A stretch of DNA of 64,000 nucleotides, taken from positions 1 to 64,000 of the forward strand of contig PWFQ01000014.1 of the NCBI GenBank assembly GCA_003554105.1, read 5' to 3'. Made by a program: the position numbers and the translations under genes. The DNA is from Clostridiaceae bacterium (GTDB lineage: Bacteria; Bacillota; Clostridia; Peptostreptococcales; T1SED10-28). Shown piece by piece: positions 41,266-50,047 of the stretch. The notes under the pieces were generated by a model. It made no database searches. It was not told the origin of the DNA and saw only the letters and a program-made list of their open reading frames with translations. How positions within the stretch are numbered: the first letter of the stretch is position 1; every line of letters starts with the position of its first letter.

Positions 41266-41841
41266 TTAGAGTTGTTTTCTTAATTCTTCCAAAACTTTTG
41301 ACAAAGAGAGGATAACACCAACTGTAAGGATAGCGACCCCTCCGTAAATCGTTGCTCTTAAGGGGACGAGAACCAAGTAGGCATCCCCCAGAATTGTTGA
41401 TGCCCAATAGGTATCCAAGGTAATGTTCACCAGGAGAAAAACAAGCCCCATTGATATAATGAGATTCTTTACTGTAAAAGCTGGAGATGAGTGATTCTTT
41501 TTCCTCATTAACCAAACTACCGCTCCTGGGATCACTCCTACGAGTATTGCGCTTAATGTAAATCCCGGATGAAATCCTGCTCCGATGATCATTGCACCGA
41601 TGATATCCTGTAAAAAACCAGCCATAGCTCCTGCAAGGGGCCCGAACATCATACTGGCAATGACAATAGGAATTCGGGCCATTCCGATTCGGAAGGTATG
41701 ATTGGCAAAAATCATTGAAAGCTGTCCGATAACAACGGACATAGAGACCAATAATGCGGTTGTTACAAGTGCTTTATTGGTTAGCTTTACACTTAACTCT
41801 TTACTTCTTTTCTCTTCAGGGTAACCTTTTTCATGAGCCAT
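41266..41841 (-). CDS. folT: Folate ECF transporter S component
   Basis: RIGMARIPIVIASMMFGPLAGAMAGFLQDIIGAMI; THF riboswitch upstream; folC downstream. Confidence 0.92.
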   Translation of the reverse strand: MAHEKGYPEEKRSKELSVKLTNKALVTTALLVSMSVVIGQLSMIFANHTFRIGMARIPIVIASMMFGPLAGAMAGFLQDIIGAMIIGAGFHPGFTLSAILVGVIPGAVVWLMRKKNHSSPAFTVKNLIISMGLVFLLVNITLDTYWASTILGDAYLVLVPLRATIYGGVAILTVGVILSLSKVLEELRKQL

Positions 41842-41914
41842 TTCAGCACCTCCTCTCTCTTAAGTTAGGCATGGAGCTCCAACATTAAGAGAAATTTGGT
41901 GAAATCTCCAATGG

Positions 41915-42013
41915 TGGAGCAGCGGAAGCGATATTACAACGCGATGTCAAGATCTTCGTTTAGAAGCAACCTCCCATCTTCTAACACTTAACGCATAATA
42001 TCTACTCTGCTCA
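41915..42013 (-). promoter_or_regulatory. Tetrahydrofolate (THF-I) riboswitch
   Basis: Minus strand GAGCAGAGTAGATATTATGCGTTAAGTGTTAGAAGATGGGAGGTTGCTTCTAAACGAAGATCTTGACATCGCGTTGTAATATCGCTTCCGCTGCTC; conserved AGAGTAG, GCGTTAAGTG, GATGGGA, ACGAA and CCGCTGCTC blocks. Confidence 0.93.
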
Positions 42014-42053
42014 CGCTTATATCATACAAGGATCTTATGGGAATAGAGATCCT

Positions 42054-43283
42054 TTATATGCAGGTATTGCAGGAATCACTTTTTCGTTCTGCCAGCAGAA
42101 GATCTGCCATGGAGTTGGCGATGGCGATGCACTTTATGAAATCCTCCTCTTTTGGTGAAGAGAGTGCTTCTACCGGAGATTCAACCAAATTCCATTTGAT
42201 GGTTTTTGCAAAGGACTCCAGGGAAGAGACTCCACCTCCACTCCAGGAGGCTGTTCCAAAGATCCCAAGTAAACGATCCTTAAGCTGAGAATTTTCGATT
42301 TTATGTGTAACTGTCTGCATCGCTGGAAAAAGTCCGGTATTGTAAGCACAACTGCCGAGAAGCACTCCTCTGAATCGCCAGATATCACTGATAATATAGG
42401 AAACATGGGTTTTGGATGCATCATAGATACGTATATTTTTGATGCCGCGCTCTGAAAGTCTACGAGCCATAAGGTCCGCCATTTTTTGAGTATTACCGTA
42501 CATAGAGCCATAGACTATCACAACGCCTTCCTCGGTTTCTGCTCGAGACCAGCGGTCATAATGGTCAAGTATGCAAGCGGGATTCTTTCTCCAAACAGGA
42601 CCGTGAGTTGAAGCAATAACGTGAAGAGGAATTTCCGCGTCTTTCAGTTTTTTTATTGCCCGTTGGACCATCGGACCAAACTTCCCGACGATATTTGAGT
42701 AATATCGTCGAATTTCATCCATATAAAACTCCAAATTCACTTCATCGTCAAAGATTCCTCCGTCCAAGGATCCAAACCCTCCAAAGGCATCACCGGAAAA
42801 CAGAATTCCCTGTCGACTCTCGTAGGTCATCATCGTTTCCGGCCAATGAACCATCGGTGTCATATAAAAATTAAGAGTATGCTTACCCAGTGACAGGCTG
42901 TCTCCGTCCTTCACTTCGTAATAGGGGCTTAAGTCACCATAGAAATTCTGAATAAATTGAAAGGTTTTTGCATTGCCTACAATTTCAACATCAGGATAGC
43001 GTTGGCGAATATCTTTAATAGCTCCGGAATGATCAGGCTCCATGTGGTTGATGATGAGATAATCAACATTTCGATCACCGAGAATGCCTTCGATCTTGTT
43101 GAGGAATGAATCCATTTTAGTGTTTTTCACCGTATCGAACAGTGCCACTTTTTCATCCACAATCAGATAGGAGTTGTATGAGACCCCTTTATCCAAGGGC
43201 CAAAGATTTTCGAACAGCCGAGTTTCCCGATCGTTGACTCCGACAAAATAAACGTTTTTACAAATTTGATCACTATGTATCAT
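42054..43283 (-). CDS. FprA family A-type flavoprotein (flavodiiron protein)
   Basis: MBL-fold diiron ligands INHMEPDHSGAI; C-terminal flavodoxin domain VVIVYGSMYGNTQKMADLMA. Confidence 0.95.
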   Translation of the reverse strand: MIHSDQICKNVYFVGVNDRETRLFENLWPLDKGVSYNSYLIVDEKVALFDTVKNTKMDSFLNKIEGILGDRNVDYLIINHMEPDHSGAIKDIRQRYPDVEIVGNAKTFQFIQNFYGDLSPYYEVKDGDSLSLGKHTLNFYMTPMVHWPETMMTYESRQGILFSGDAFGGFGSLDGGIFDDEVNLEFYMDEIRRYYSNIVGKFGPMVQRAIKKLKDAEIPLHVIASTHGPVWRKNPACILDHYDRWSRAETEEGVVIVYGSMYGNTQKMADLMARRLSERGIKNIRIYDASKTHVSYIISDIWRFRGVLLGSCAYNTGLFPAMQTVTHKIENSQLKDRLLGIFGTASWSGGGVSSLESFAKTIKWNLVESPVEALSSPKEEDFIKCIAIANSMADLLLAERKSDSCNTCI

Positions 43284-43320
43284 TTTATCCCTCCGGTTTT
43301 AAAATTTTCTTTGAATTATG

Positions 43321-43335
43321 ATATAATCATTATAA
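43321..43335 (-). promoter_or_regulatory. PerR-type box upstream of flavodiiron gene
   Basis: ATATAATCATTATAA versus TTATAATnATTATAA, one mismatch. Confidence 0.65.
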
Positions 43336-43518
43336 CATTTTTTTTGTAGCGGGACACCGGTTTGTTCGCTGTAAAGAAATTTCAACTTTGAAAGCAAGGT
43401 TGAATAAAGATAAGCTACTAAAGAGAATAGAGATAAATTAAGGAGTCCCGGGACATACCGAAAAGAAACTATGAGAGCTTTCATTGAATGAAAGCTTGCT
43501 CTTAAGAGGAGGAATTAG

Positions 43519-44007
43519 ATGAAAACCTTAATCGTCTATGGAACGAAATATGGAACAACAGAGAAGGCGGCAAAAATCTTGCAGGAGCGTTTGCCTGGGC
43601 AAGTGGAGCTTGTAAACTTAAAAGAAAACAGCCGTCCTTCAATGAAAGATTATGATGTGGTTCTTGTTGGTAGCGCAGTTTATGGAGGAGGTATCCGTAA
43701 AGAGGTAAGGCGTTTTTTTGACCATCAAAAAGGGGAGTTGTTTCAGAAGCCCTTCGGATTGTTTTTAGCTGCAGGGAATACTCTGGAAGTTAAACGAAAT
43801 TATGTTGTATATGTTGGTAAAGATGTTTTTGATAAAGCAGGGATCAGAGAGCACATCGGGTTCGGCTTCGATTTTAGTAAAATGAATTTTTTAGAAAAAG
43901 TAATCACGAAAAAGGGGGCAAAGGTAAACAAAGATATGGAGAGCATCAATTATCAAGGGATTGAAAACATTATTCACTGGGCTTGTGAAGTTGGCGGAGT
44001 TAAATAA
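43519..44007 (+). CDS. Flavodoxin domain-containing protein (HemG-like)
   Basis: MKTLIVYGTKYGTTEKAAKIL, DVVLVGSAVYGGGIRKEVRRFF. Confidence 0.93.
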   Translation: MKTLIVYGTKYGTTEKAAKILQERLPGQVELVNLKENSRPSMKDYDVVLVGSAVYGGGIRKEVRRFFDHQKGELFQKPFGLFLAAGNTLEVKRNYVVYVGKDVFDKAGIREHIGFGFDFSKMNFLEKVITKKGAKVNKDMESINYQGIENIIHWACEVGGVK

Positions 44008-44126
44008 ACCAGGTCATCAAAAATACATTTAAGTGCTGAATGGAAGCATGAAAAAAGCACTGGTTTTGCGATAAATGACAGCATTGTATAAAATAATTGG
44101 TGAAATAGTAAAAAGGAGGGAATATA

Positions 44127-45008
44127 ATGACAATTTTTAGAGGATCCGGAGTAGCGTTAGTGACACCATTTATAGGAGATGAAGTGAATTATAAGAAAAT
44201 AGGAGAGTTAATCGATTGGCACATTCAAGAAGGAACGGATGCAATAGTTGTTTGTGGGACTACGGGAGAATCTCCGACTTTATCCAAAGATGAAAAGAAA
44301 AAAGTCATTGAATTTGCTATTGAACATACCGATGGACAAATCCCAGTTATAGCAGGAACAGGAGGTAACAATACAAAAGATGTTATTGAGCTGAGCAGGT
44401 TTGCAGACGAAAAAGGAGCAGACGGTCTTTTGATTGTAACCCCCTATTATAACAAATCAACTCAGAAGGGTTTAATCAAGCACTATCATGCGATTGCAGA
44501 TGCGGTGGATACACCGATTATCCTCTATAGTGTGGCAGGGCGTACAGGAATTAACATAGATCCTGAAACTGTTGAAGCATTATCAAAACACCCGAACATT
44601 GTAGCAATTAAAGAGGCAAGTGGGAACATAGCACAGATAGCAGAGATTGCTGAGCGTGTTCCTTCAAATTTTGGGATTTATTCGGGAAATGATGACCAAA
44701 TATTGCCGCTCCTCTCTTTAGGAGGAATTGGAGTAATTTCAGTTGTAGCAAATATTCTTCCGAAGATGACGCATGAACTGGTCATGGATTATTTGAAAGG
44801 AAGTGGGGATGAATCCCTTAAAAAACAACTAAAAATCCTTGAAGTTGTCCGAGGACTGTTCATTGAAACCAACCCTATTCCTGTGAAAGAGGCAATGAAC
44901 TTAATGGGGTGGGAAGTTGGAGAGTTAAGAGCTCCTTTGTATCCGATGGAGGACTCTAATCGATCGGTGCTTGAAAATGCCATGAGGAAGATAGGAATCG
45001 ATCTTTAG
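44127..45008 (+). CDS. dapA: 4-hydroxy-tetrahydrodipicolinate synthase
   Basis: GTTGESPTLSKDEK, PVIAGTGGNNTKDVIEL, VTPYYNKSTQKGLIKHY, AIKEASGN. Confidence 0.96.
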   Translation: MTIFRGSGVALVTPFIGDEVNYKKIGELIDWHIQEGTDAIVVCGTTGESPTLSKDEKKKVIEFAIEHTDGQIPVIAGTGGNNTKDVIELSRFADEKGADGLLIVTPYYNKSTQKGLIKHYHAIADAVDTPIILYSVAGRTGINIDPETVEALSKHPNIVAIKEASGNIAQIAEIAERVPSNFGIYSGNDDQILPLLSLGGIGVISVVANILPKMTHELVMDYLKGSGDESLKKQLKILEVVRGLFIETNPIPVKEAMNLMGWEVGELRAPLYPMEDSNRSVLENAMRKIGIDL

Positions 45009-45032
45009 GAGCACTTTTATCATTGAATATTA

Positions 45033-45062
45033 AAAGGCCCGTTTCATTAGAAACGGGCCTCT
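45033..45062. terminator. Bidirectional terminator
   Basis: AGGCCCGTTTC-ATTA-GAAACGGGCCT. Confidence 0.85.
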
Positions 45063-45073
45063 CAGATAGGGTT

Positions 45074-45502
45074 TTATTTTTGCATGCTGTCGATGAACCA
45101 CAATTGCTTATTATAAAACGCAACGTGATCTTCAAACATTCCAACGGCAACAAAATCGCTTTTTTCGTCAGCTGCATTCCGAATTTCCACAGCCATATCC
45201 CTCATCATGGTAAGATCGTCTTTGAGGTAACCAAGGACTTCCTGTGTACTATAGGATGTTTTATCCAACTCTTTCATCGTCGCTGCTTCAAGATAATCCG
45301 AAAGCTTGGCTAAGGGTTCTTCTCCGATCATTTTCAGGTGTTCAGCGACTTCATCGTACTTTTCAAACACATCATCATAGAGTTCTTCGGTAAAGTTGTG
45401 AAGGGAGACAAACTGGACTCCCACAACATTCCAGTGTAAATTGTGAAGTTTCACATTCCATACTGCTAAATTTGATAAATAGGTGTTTAACTTATTTTTC
45501 AT
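45074..45502 (-). CDS. Dps/ferritin-like DNA protection protein
   Basis: LSNLAVWNVKLHNLHWNVVGVQFVSLHNFTEELYDDVFEKYDEVAEHLKMIGEEPL: Dps ferroxidase motif. Confidence 0.94.
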   Translation of the reverse strand: MKNKLNTYLSNLAVWNVKLHNLHWNVVGVQFVSLHNFTEELYDDVFEKYDEVAEHLKMIGEEPLAKLSDYLEAATMKELDKTSYSTQEVLGYLKDDLTMMRDMAVEIRNAADEKSDFVAVGMFEDHVAFYNKQLWFIDSMQK

Positions 45503-45624
45503 TTTTACATACCTCCATTTTCTTTTCTTTTTCTAAATTCTATATTATAATGATATCATTTAAGAGTGTTTCTTTCTAGTCACAAAATTGTTTGTTTAAT
45601 TTTTACTGAAACGGGGTATGGATC

Positions 45625-45924
45625 ATGATTAAAATAGACAATGAATTTGACGAAGTTCATGGAATCATTCGATCGAGATGGATTCCCGAAATATTGGAAT
45701 CCATTAGTAGAGGAAATCATTATTATGGGGAGATTCAAGCATCTATTGAATACATTAGTCAAACCGAGCTCAATAGAAAACTAAATCTGCTTGTCGGCAA
45801 AGGTGCCTTGGATAAAAAAGAAGAAGCAAATCGAACTCGCTACGAGATGAAGGAATTAGGAGAAGATCTTCATCATATTTTCGGACACTTGTTCGAGGTT
45901 AGAGATAAGTATTTTAAAGGGTAG
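45625..45924 (+). CDS. HxlR-like winged helix-turn-helix regulator
   Basis: RSRWIPEILESISRGNHYYGEIQASIEYISQTELNRKLNLLVGKGALDKKEEANRTRYEMKELGEDL. Confidence 0.82.
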   Translation: MIKIDNEFDEVHGIIRSRWIPEILESISRGNHYYGEIQASIEYISQTELNRKLNLLVGKGALDKKEEANRTRYEMKELGEDLHHIFGHLFEVRDKYFKG

Positions 45925-45939
45925 CCGTCGGCTACCCTT

Positions 45940-47733
45940 TTATGATGATGTTAAGAATTGGAACTGTGCGGCAAACAGCTTATAATACATAGAGCGGTTC
46001 TTCAAAAGCTCATCATGGGATCCGGTCTCGAGAATCTTACCATCGTGAATGACCATAATCCGATCAGCTTTTTTTATCGTGGAAAGCCTGTGGGCAATAA
46101 CAAAGGATGTTCGATCCTTCAACAGCTTTTCGATTCCTTCCTGCACAAGAAGCTCTGTTTCGGTATCAATACTGGAGGTTGCCTCGTCAAGTATCAGAAT
46201 CCGAGGATCATTGAGAACTGCCCTGGAAAGCGCCAGCAATTGTCTCTGTCCAATGGATAGCTTAGAGCCTCTTTCATTAATCTCGGTATCATACCCCATT
46301 TCAAGAGTCATAATAAATGAATGGGCATTGACAACTTTTGCTGCATGGATGATTTCCTCATCACTTGCATCGGGTTTTCCGTATCGGATATTATCTTTTA
46401 CGGTTCCTGAAAAAAGAAAGGTGTCCTGCATCATAACGGCCATTTGGCTTCGAAGAGAATCCATGGTTGCCTTGCTGATATCATGGCCGTCAATGGTGAT
46501 TTTACCCTCCTGAAGATCATAAAAACGACTTAGAAGGTTAATAATAGTGGTCTTGCCTGCACCGGTATGTCCGACTAAAGCAATTGTTTCACCTTGTTTC
46601 ACATCGAAGGAAACACCATCCAAGACTCTTTCCTCCCTGTCATAGGAAAAGCTTACATTCTGAAATGATACCTGCCCCTGGATCGGCGGGAGCATTTTCG
46701 CATTATGTTCATCAACAATACCCGGAGGTGTATCGAGAATTTCGAAGATCCGTTCAGCACTTGTCATATTACTTACAGTGATATTATAGAAGTTCGTTAA
46801 GTTCATTACCGGTCTCCAAAACATTGTGATATAGCCCATAAAAGCGACGAGGACTCCGATGGATATTTCTCCTCTTTCAATAAGCCGAACTCCCGCCCAA
46901 AATACAACGGCAGTACCCAATCCCCAAGACAAAACGACCATTGACCAAAAACCATTGGCATAGCGGATGGCACTTGTGAAAGCATGATTGAGCTGTCTTC
47001 CCAGGTCAAAGAATGTATGGCTCGTTTCGGTTTCTTTTGCAAAGCTTTGCACTACACGGATCCCTGAATAGTCTTCATGGATATAGGCATTCAGGTTTGA
47101 ATTTTTTTTGCGGAAAACCTGCCATTTTTTACTGAAGGTTCTTTCGATAAAAGCAAGACCTCCCATAAGAAGGGGAAGCATAACAAATGCAGCCAGAGCC
47201 AATTGGTAGTTCATCCAAAACATGATTCCTGAAATCGCCAAGAGAGTAATGATGTCCGGAATCACAACAGTAACACTATCAGTAAAAAAATTGGTCAAAG
47301 CATTGACATCAGTTGTAATCCTCGCAAGGATCTTTCCAACCGGACGGCTATCAAAAAAGGAAAAGGAAAGTTTTTGAATATGATTAAAAAGGGCTTCCCG
47401 AATTTCCATGAGGATTTTATTTGAGGTCACACCCATAAGATTGATTCTTTTTTTTGATGCAATCATTGAAAGACTGTTTACAACGATCATGATCCCTCCA
47501 AGAGAAATAAGCCCCCGGGTATTGTTTTCGCTGATATACTCATCAATTCCGATTTTTATAAAATAGGGATTGATGATATTAACGGTGACCGCAATAAGCA
47601 TAAGAAGCATTGCAAAAAGAACATTTTTTTTATAATTTTTGAGATAGCTGAGGAGACGAAAGAGAACATTCAGATTAATGGAATGATCAATTTTCTCGTC
47701 TTCCCGAAATGTATTAATCGCCATAAGCTTCAC
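45940..47733 (-). CDS. Heterodimeric-type ABC exporter subunit, TMD-NBD (catalytic Walker B)
   Basis: VGHTGAGKTTI Walker A; Walker B ILILDEATSSID with catalytic Glu; degenerate signature LSIGQ. Confidence 0.96.
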   Translation of the reverse strand: MKLMAINTFREDEKIDHSINLNVLFRLLSYLKNYKKNVLFAMLLMLIAVTVNIINPYFIKIGIDEYISENNTRGLISLGGIMIVVNSLSMIASKKRINLMGVTSNKILMEIREALFNHIQKLSFSFFDSRPVGKILARITTDVNALTNFFTDSVTVVIPDIITLLAISGIMFWMNYQLALAAFVMLPLLMGGLAFIERTFSKKWQVFRKKNSNLNAYIHEDYSGIRVVQSFAKETETSHTFFDLGRQLNHAFTSAIRYANGFWSMVVLSWGLGTAVVFWAGVRLIERGEISIGVLVAFMGYITMFWRPVMNLTNFYNITVSNMTSAERIFEILDTPPGIVDEHNAKMLPPIQGQVSFQNVSFSYDREERVLDGVSFDVKQGETIALVGHTGAGKTTIINLLSRFYDLQEGKITIDGHDISKATMDSLRSQMAVMMQDTFLFSGTVKDNIRYGKPDASDEEIIHAAKVVNAHSFIMTLEMGYDTEINERGSKLSIGQRQLLALSRAVLNDPRILILDEATSSIDTETELLVQEGIEKLLKDRTSFVIAHRLSTIKKADRIMVIHDGKILETGSHDELLKNRSMYYKLFAAQFQFLTSS

Positions 47734-47751
47734 CTCATTTCCAAAAGATTT

Positions 47752-47886
47752 TTATTTTTTTGTCACCAAGCGATATGCAATGATGAATGCGATGATCGGA
47801 AAGATGATCAGGCAATACTCAAACTGATAGTCTCTTGCACGAAGCTGGCGAATAAGTTTTAAAAGAAATTTATTACAGCATGTCAC
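47752..47886 (-). CDS. 44-aa small ORF with one hydrophobic segment, between the two ABC genes
   Basis: GTG start after GAGGTGAT; (M)TCCNKFLLKLIRQLRARDYQFEYCLIIFPIIAFIIAYRLVTKK. Confidence 0.5.
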   Translation of the reverse strand: MTCCNKFLLKLIRQLRARDYQFEYCLIIFPIIAFIIAYRLVTKK

Positions 47887-47887
47887 G

Positions 47888-49621
47888 TTAGATCACCTCT
47901 TTTTTTGCTAACGCCACATCCCCCAATTGATTTTGGAATAATCGGTAATAGTATCCTTTACGATTCATTAACTGATGATGATTTCCCCGCTCTGAAATTT
48001 TGCCATCCTGCAAGATAATAATTTCATCAGCATCCTTTACTGCTGAAATTCGATGGGCAACGATTATTTTCGTGATCGCTGTTCGTTGCTTCAGTGCTCT
48101 TTGAATCGAGAATTCAGTTTCCATATCAAGGGCGGAAGTGGCATCGTCGAAGATTAGTATCGGGCATTTTTTCAACAAAGCTCGGGCAATTGATACCCGC
48201 TGTTTCTGGCCACCGGAAAGCCCGACTCCCCGCTCTCCGATAACAGTATTAAGGCCGTCGGGTAATTCATGAACAAAGTCATCGACTTTGGAATCTTTAA
48301 TAACCTGGCGGACTTCCTCTTCACTTACATGATCTCTTCCAAACGTCAGATTTGCATAAAGAGTATCTGAAAAGAGGAACGTATCCTGCATAACGACGGA
48401 AATATTTTCCCGAAGAGAACGCAGATCTTGTTTCCGTACATCGATTCCATCGACCAATAGAATTCCATGATCAATATCATAATATCTTGGCACGAGGTTT
48501 ACTAAAGAAGATTTTCCGGAACCGGTAGCACCCATTATTGCAACGGTGCTTCCGGGTTTAATTTTTATGGATAAATCCTTCAGGATCTGCTCCTGATCAT
48601 AAGAGAACGCTACATTCCTGAATTCGACCGAACCTTGACGGGTGTCAGGTTCTATGGGCAGATCGGGGCTTTTTATTGAAGGTTCCTGATCCATTATGCC
48701 AAAGATTTTCTTCAAGGAAGCATTGCATCGGGAAAGACTGTTTGTCAGCCACCCCAAAAACCGCATCGGCCAAACGAGCATCGCAACATATCCATTGAAA
48801 GCCACAAGTTCTCCGATGCTCATCTGTTGACGGATGACTAGAAATCCTCCGACTAAAATCACAAGAATTGTTGAAGAGTAGGAAAGAAACTCGATTTTTG
48901 GCTGAAAATTTCCAAGAATCCGGCTTCGATTCACGTTTAACTCAAAGAGTTTGTGATTTTCCTTTCGAAATTTCTTCTTCTCTAAAGACTCCCGGTTGAG
49001 TGATTTAACAAGCCTGACCCCTGCAATATTTTCCTGGGCTTTTGTGTTTAAGATCGCATCCTGATCGCTGATTTCCTCGTAGGCTTTTCCCATTGTGCGA
49101 TCCATTTTCACCGCGAGGTATGCCAGCAGCGGAAAGATGACTGTGCAGGCCAGTGCGAGCTGCCAATTGATCATATACATAAGCGATGTTGCTACAATCA
49201 CGTAGAATATCTGTTCAAGGAAAAATCCGGCAACAAAGCCGACCACTTCCCATACGTTATCCACATCACGGGTGGTTCTGGACATGATCTCACCAGTGTT
49301 TGTCTGGTCAAAATATTCAAAGGGCAGACTCTGGATGTGATCGAATAAATCTTTGCGAAGGTCCAGACCAACCTGTACCCCCGCATAATCAAACATAAAT
49401 TCGCGAATATATCCGAAGATTGCTCTCCCTAAGGTAATCCCTATCAGTAAAAGCAATAGTCCGTTTAAACGATGAAACTCCTGATTTATGATGACTTTAT
49501 CAATGATTACTCCTGTTATATAGGGATTAAGCATATCCAAGCCGATAAGGATAAACATGGCGAAGATTGGTGTAATAAACAGGAATTTGTATTTTTTTGT
49601 GTATTGAAGCAAGCGAAACAT
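47888..49621 (-). CDS. Heterodimeric-type ABC exporter subunit, TMD-NBD (degenerate Walker B)
   Basis: MGATGSGKSSL Walker A; Walker B ILIFDDATSALD with Asp at the catalytic Glu position; canonical signature LSGGQ. Confidence 0.96.
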   Translation of the reverse strand: MFRLLQYTKKYKFLFITPIFAMFILIGLDMLNPYITGVIIDKVIINQEFHRLNGLLLLLIGITLGRAIFGYIREFMFDYAGVQVGLDLRKDLFDHIQSLPFEYFDQTNTGEIMSRTTRDVDNVWEVVGFVAGFFLEQIFYVIVATSLMYMINWQLALACTVIFPLLAYLAVKMDRTMGKAYEEISDQDAILNTKAQENIAGVRLVKSLNRESLEKKKFRKENHKLFELNVNRSRILGNFQPKIEFLSYSSTILVILVGGFLVIRQQMSIGELVAFNGYVAMLVWPMRFLGWLTNSLSRCNASLKKIFGIMDQEPSIKSPDLPIEPDTRQGSVEFRNVAFSYDQEQILKDLSIKIKPGSTVAIMGATGSGKSSLVNLVPRYYDIDHGILLVDGIDVRKQDLRSLRENISVVMQDTFLFSDTLYANLTFGRDHVSEEEVRQVIKDSKVDDFVHELPDGLNTVIGERGVGLSGGQKQRVSIARALLKKCPILIFDDATSALDMETEFSIQRALKQRTAITKIIVAHRISAVKDADEIIILQDGKISERGNHHQLMNRKGYYYRLFQNQLGDVALAKKEVI

Positions 49622-49691
49622 CGCTACCCCTCCTTTGGTCTTTCAGTGTAAGATTTTATTGATGAAAGTGGTGCGGAATTTTCGATAAACG

Positions 49692-49717
49692 AAAAAAACC
49701 ACAGAGAGAATCTGTGG
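49692..49717 (-). terminator. Strong intrinsic terminator in the ABC leader
   Basis: Minus strand CCACAGA-TTCTC-TCTGTGG TTTTTTT. Confidence 0.85.
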
Positions 49718-49812
49718 CTCGTCGAAACGATTAAATTCTATTTACCTCTCCGCTAAAATATAAGACGTTGAAACCTGTCGATCGGTTTCATAGTTCTGCA
49801 TAGGAAAGGCGG

Positions 49813-49874
49813 GCATAGAAAAAGGCCACAGCCATCACAGCTATCGCCTAAAAAGCATAGAAAAAGGCCATAGC
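49813..49874. repeat. Direct repeat pair covering the terminator tails
   Basis: GCATAGAAAAAGGCCACAGC (49813-49832) and GCATAGAAAAAGGCCATAGC (49855-49874), 19/20 identical. Confidence 0.85.
49819..49848 (-). terminator. Terminator-like hairpin 2 in the ABC leader
   Basis: Minus strand GGCGATAGC-TGTGATG-GCTGTGGCC TTTTTC. Confidence 0.55.
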
Positions 49875-49889
49875 TACTCTGCCATGACC
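49861..49889 (-). terminator. Terminator-like hairpin 1 in the ABC leader
   Basis: Minus strand GGTCATGG-CAGAGTAG-CTATGGCC TTTTTC. Confidence 0.6.
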
Positions 49890-49948
49890 AGTTAGTTTTG
49901 TTTAAGGAAATCACCTGATCGAAGACCAAAATGAAAAACCGATTAAAC

Positions 49949-50047
49949 CTATCTGTATAAAATGGCAGAGGAAATGTGATGAGATTCAGTAAATTGACTT
50001 GTAAACATGCTTTGATCTTTGATTTGATTCATTCTTAACTTAATCAT
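49949..50047 (-). CDS. 32-aa leader peptide upstream of the ABC exporter
   Basis: TAAGGAGGAAAAACG-ATG; MIKLRMNQIKDQSMFTSQFTESHHISSAILYR; followed by terminator-like hairpins. Confidence 0.65.
   Translation of the reverse strand: MIKLRMNQIKDQSMFTSQFTESHHISSAILYR

Noticed and set aside
46049-46513. 154-aa plus-strand ORF
   Set aside because: Antisense to the ABC exporter NBD; low-complexity shadow translation.
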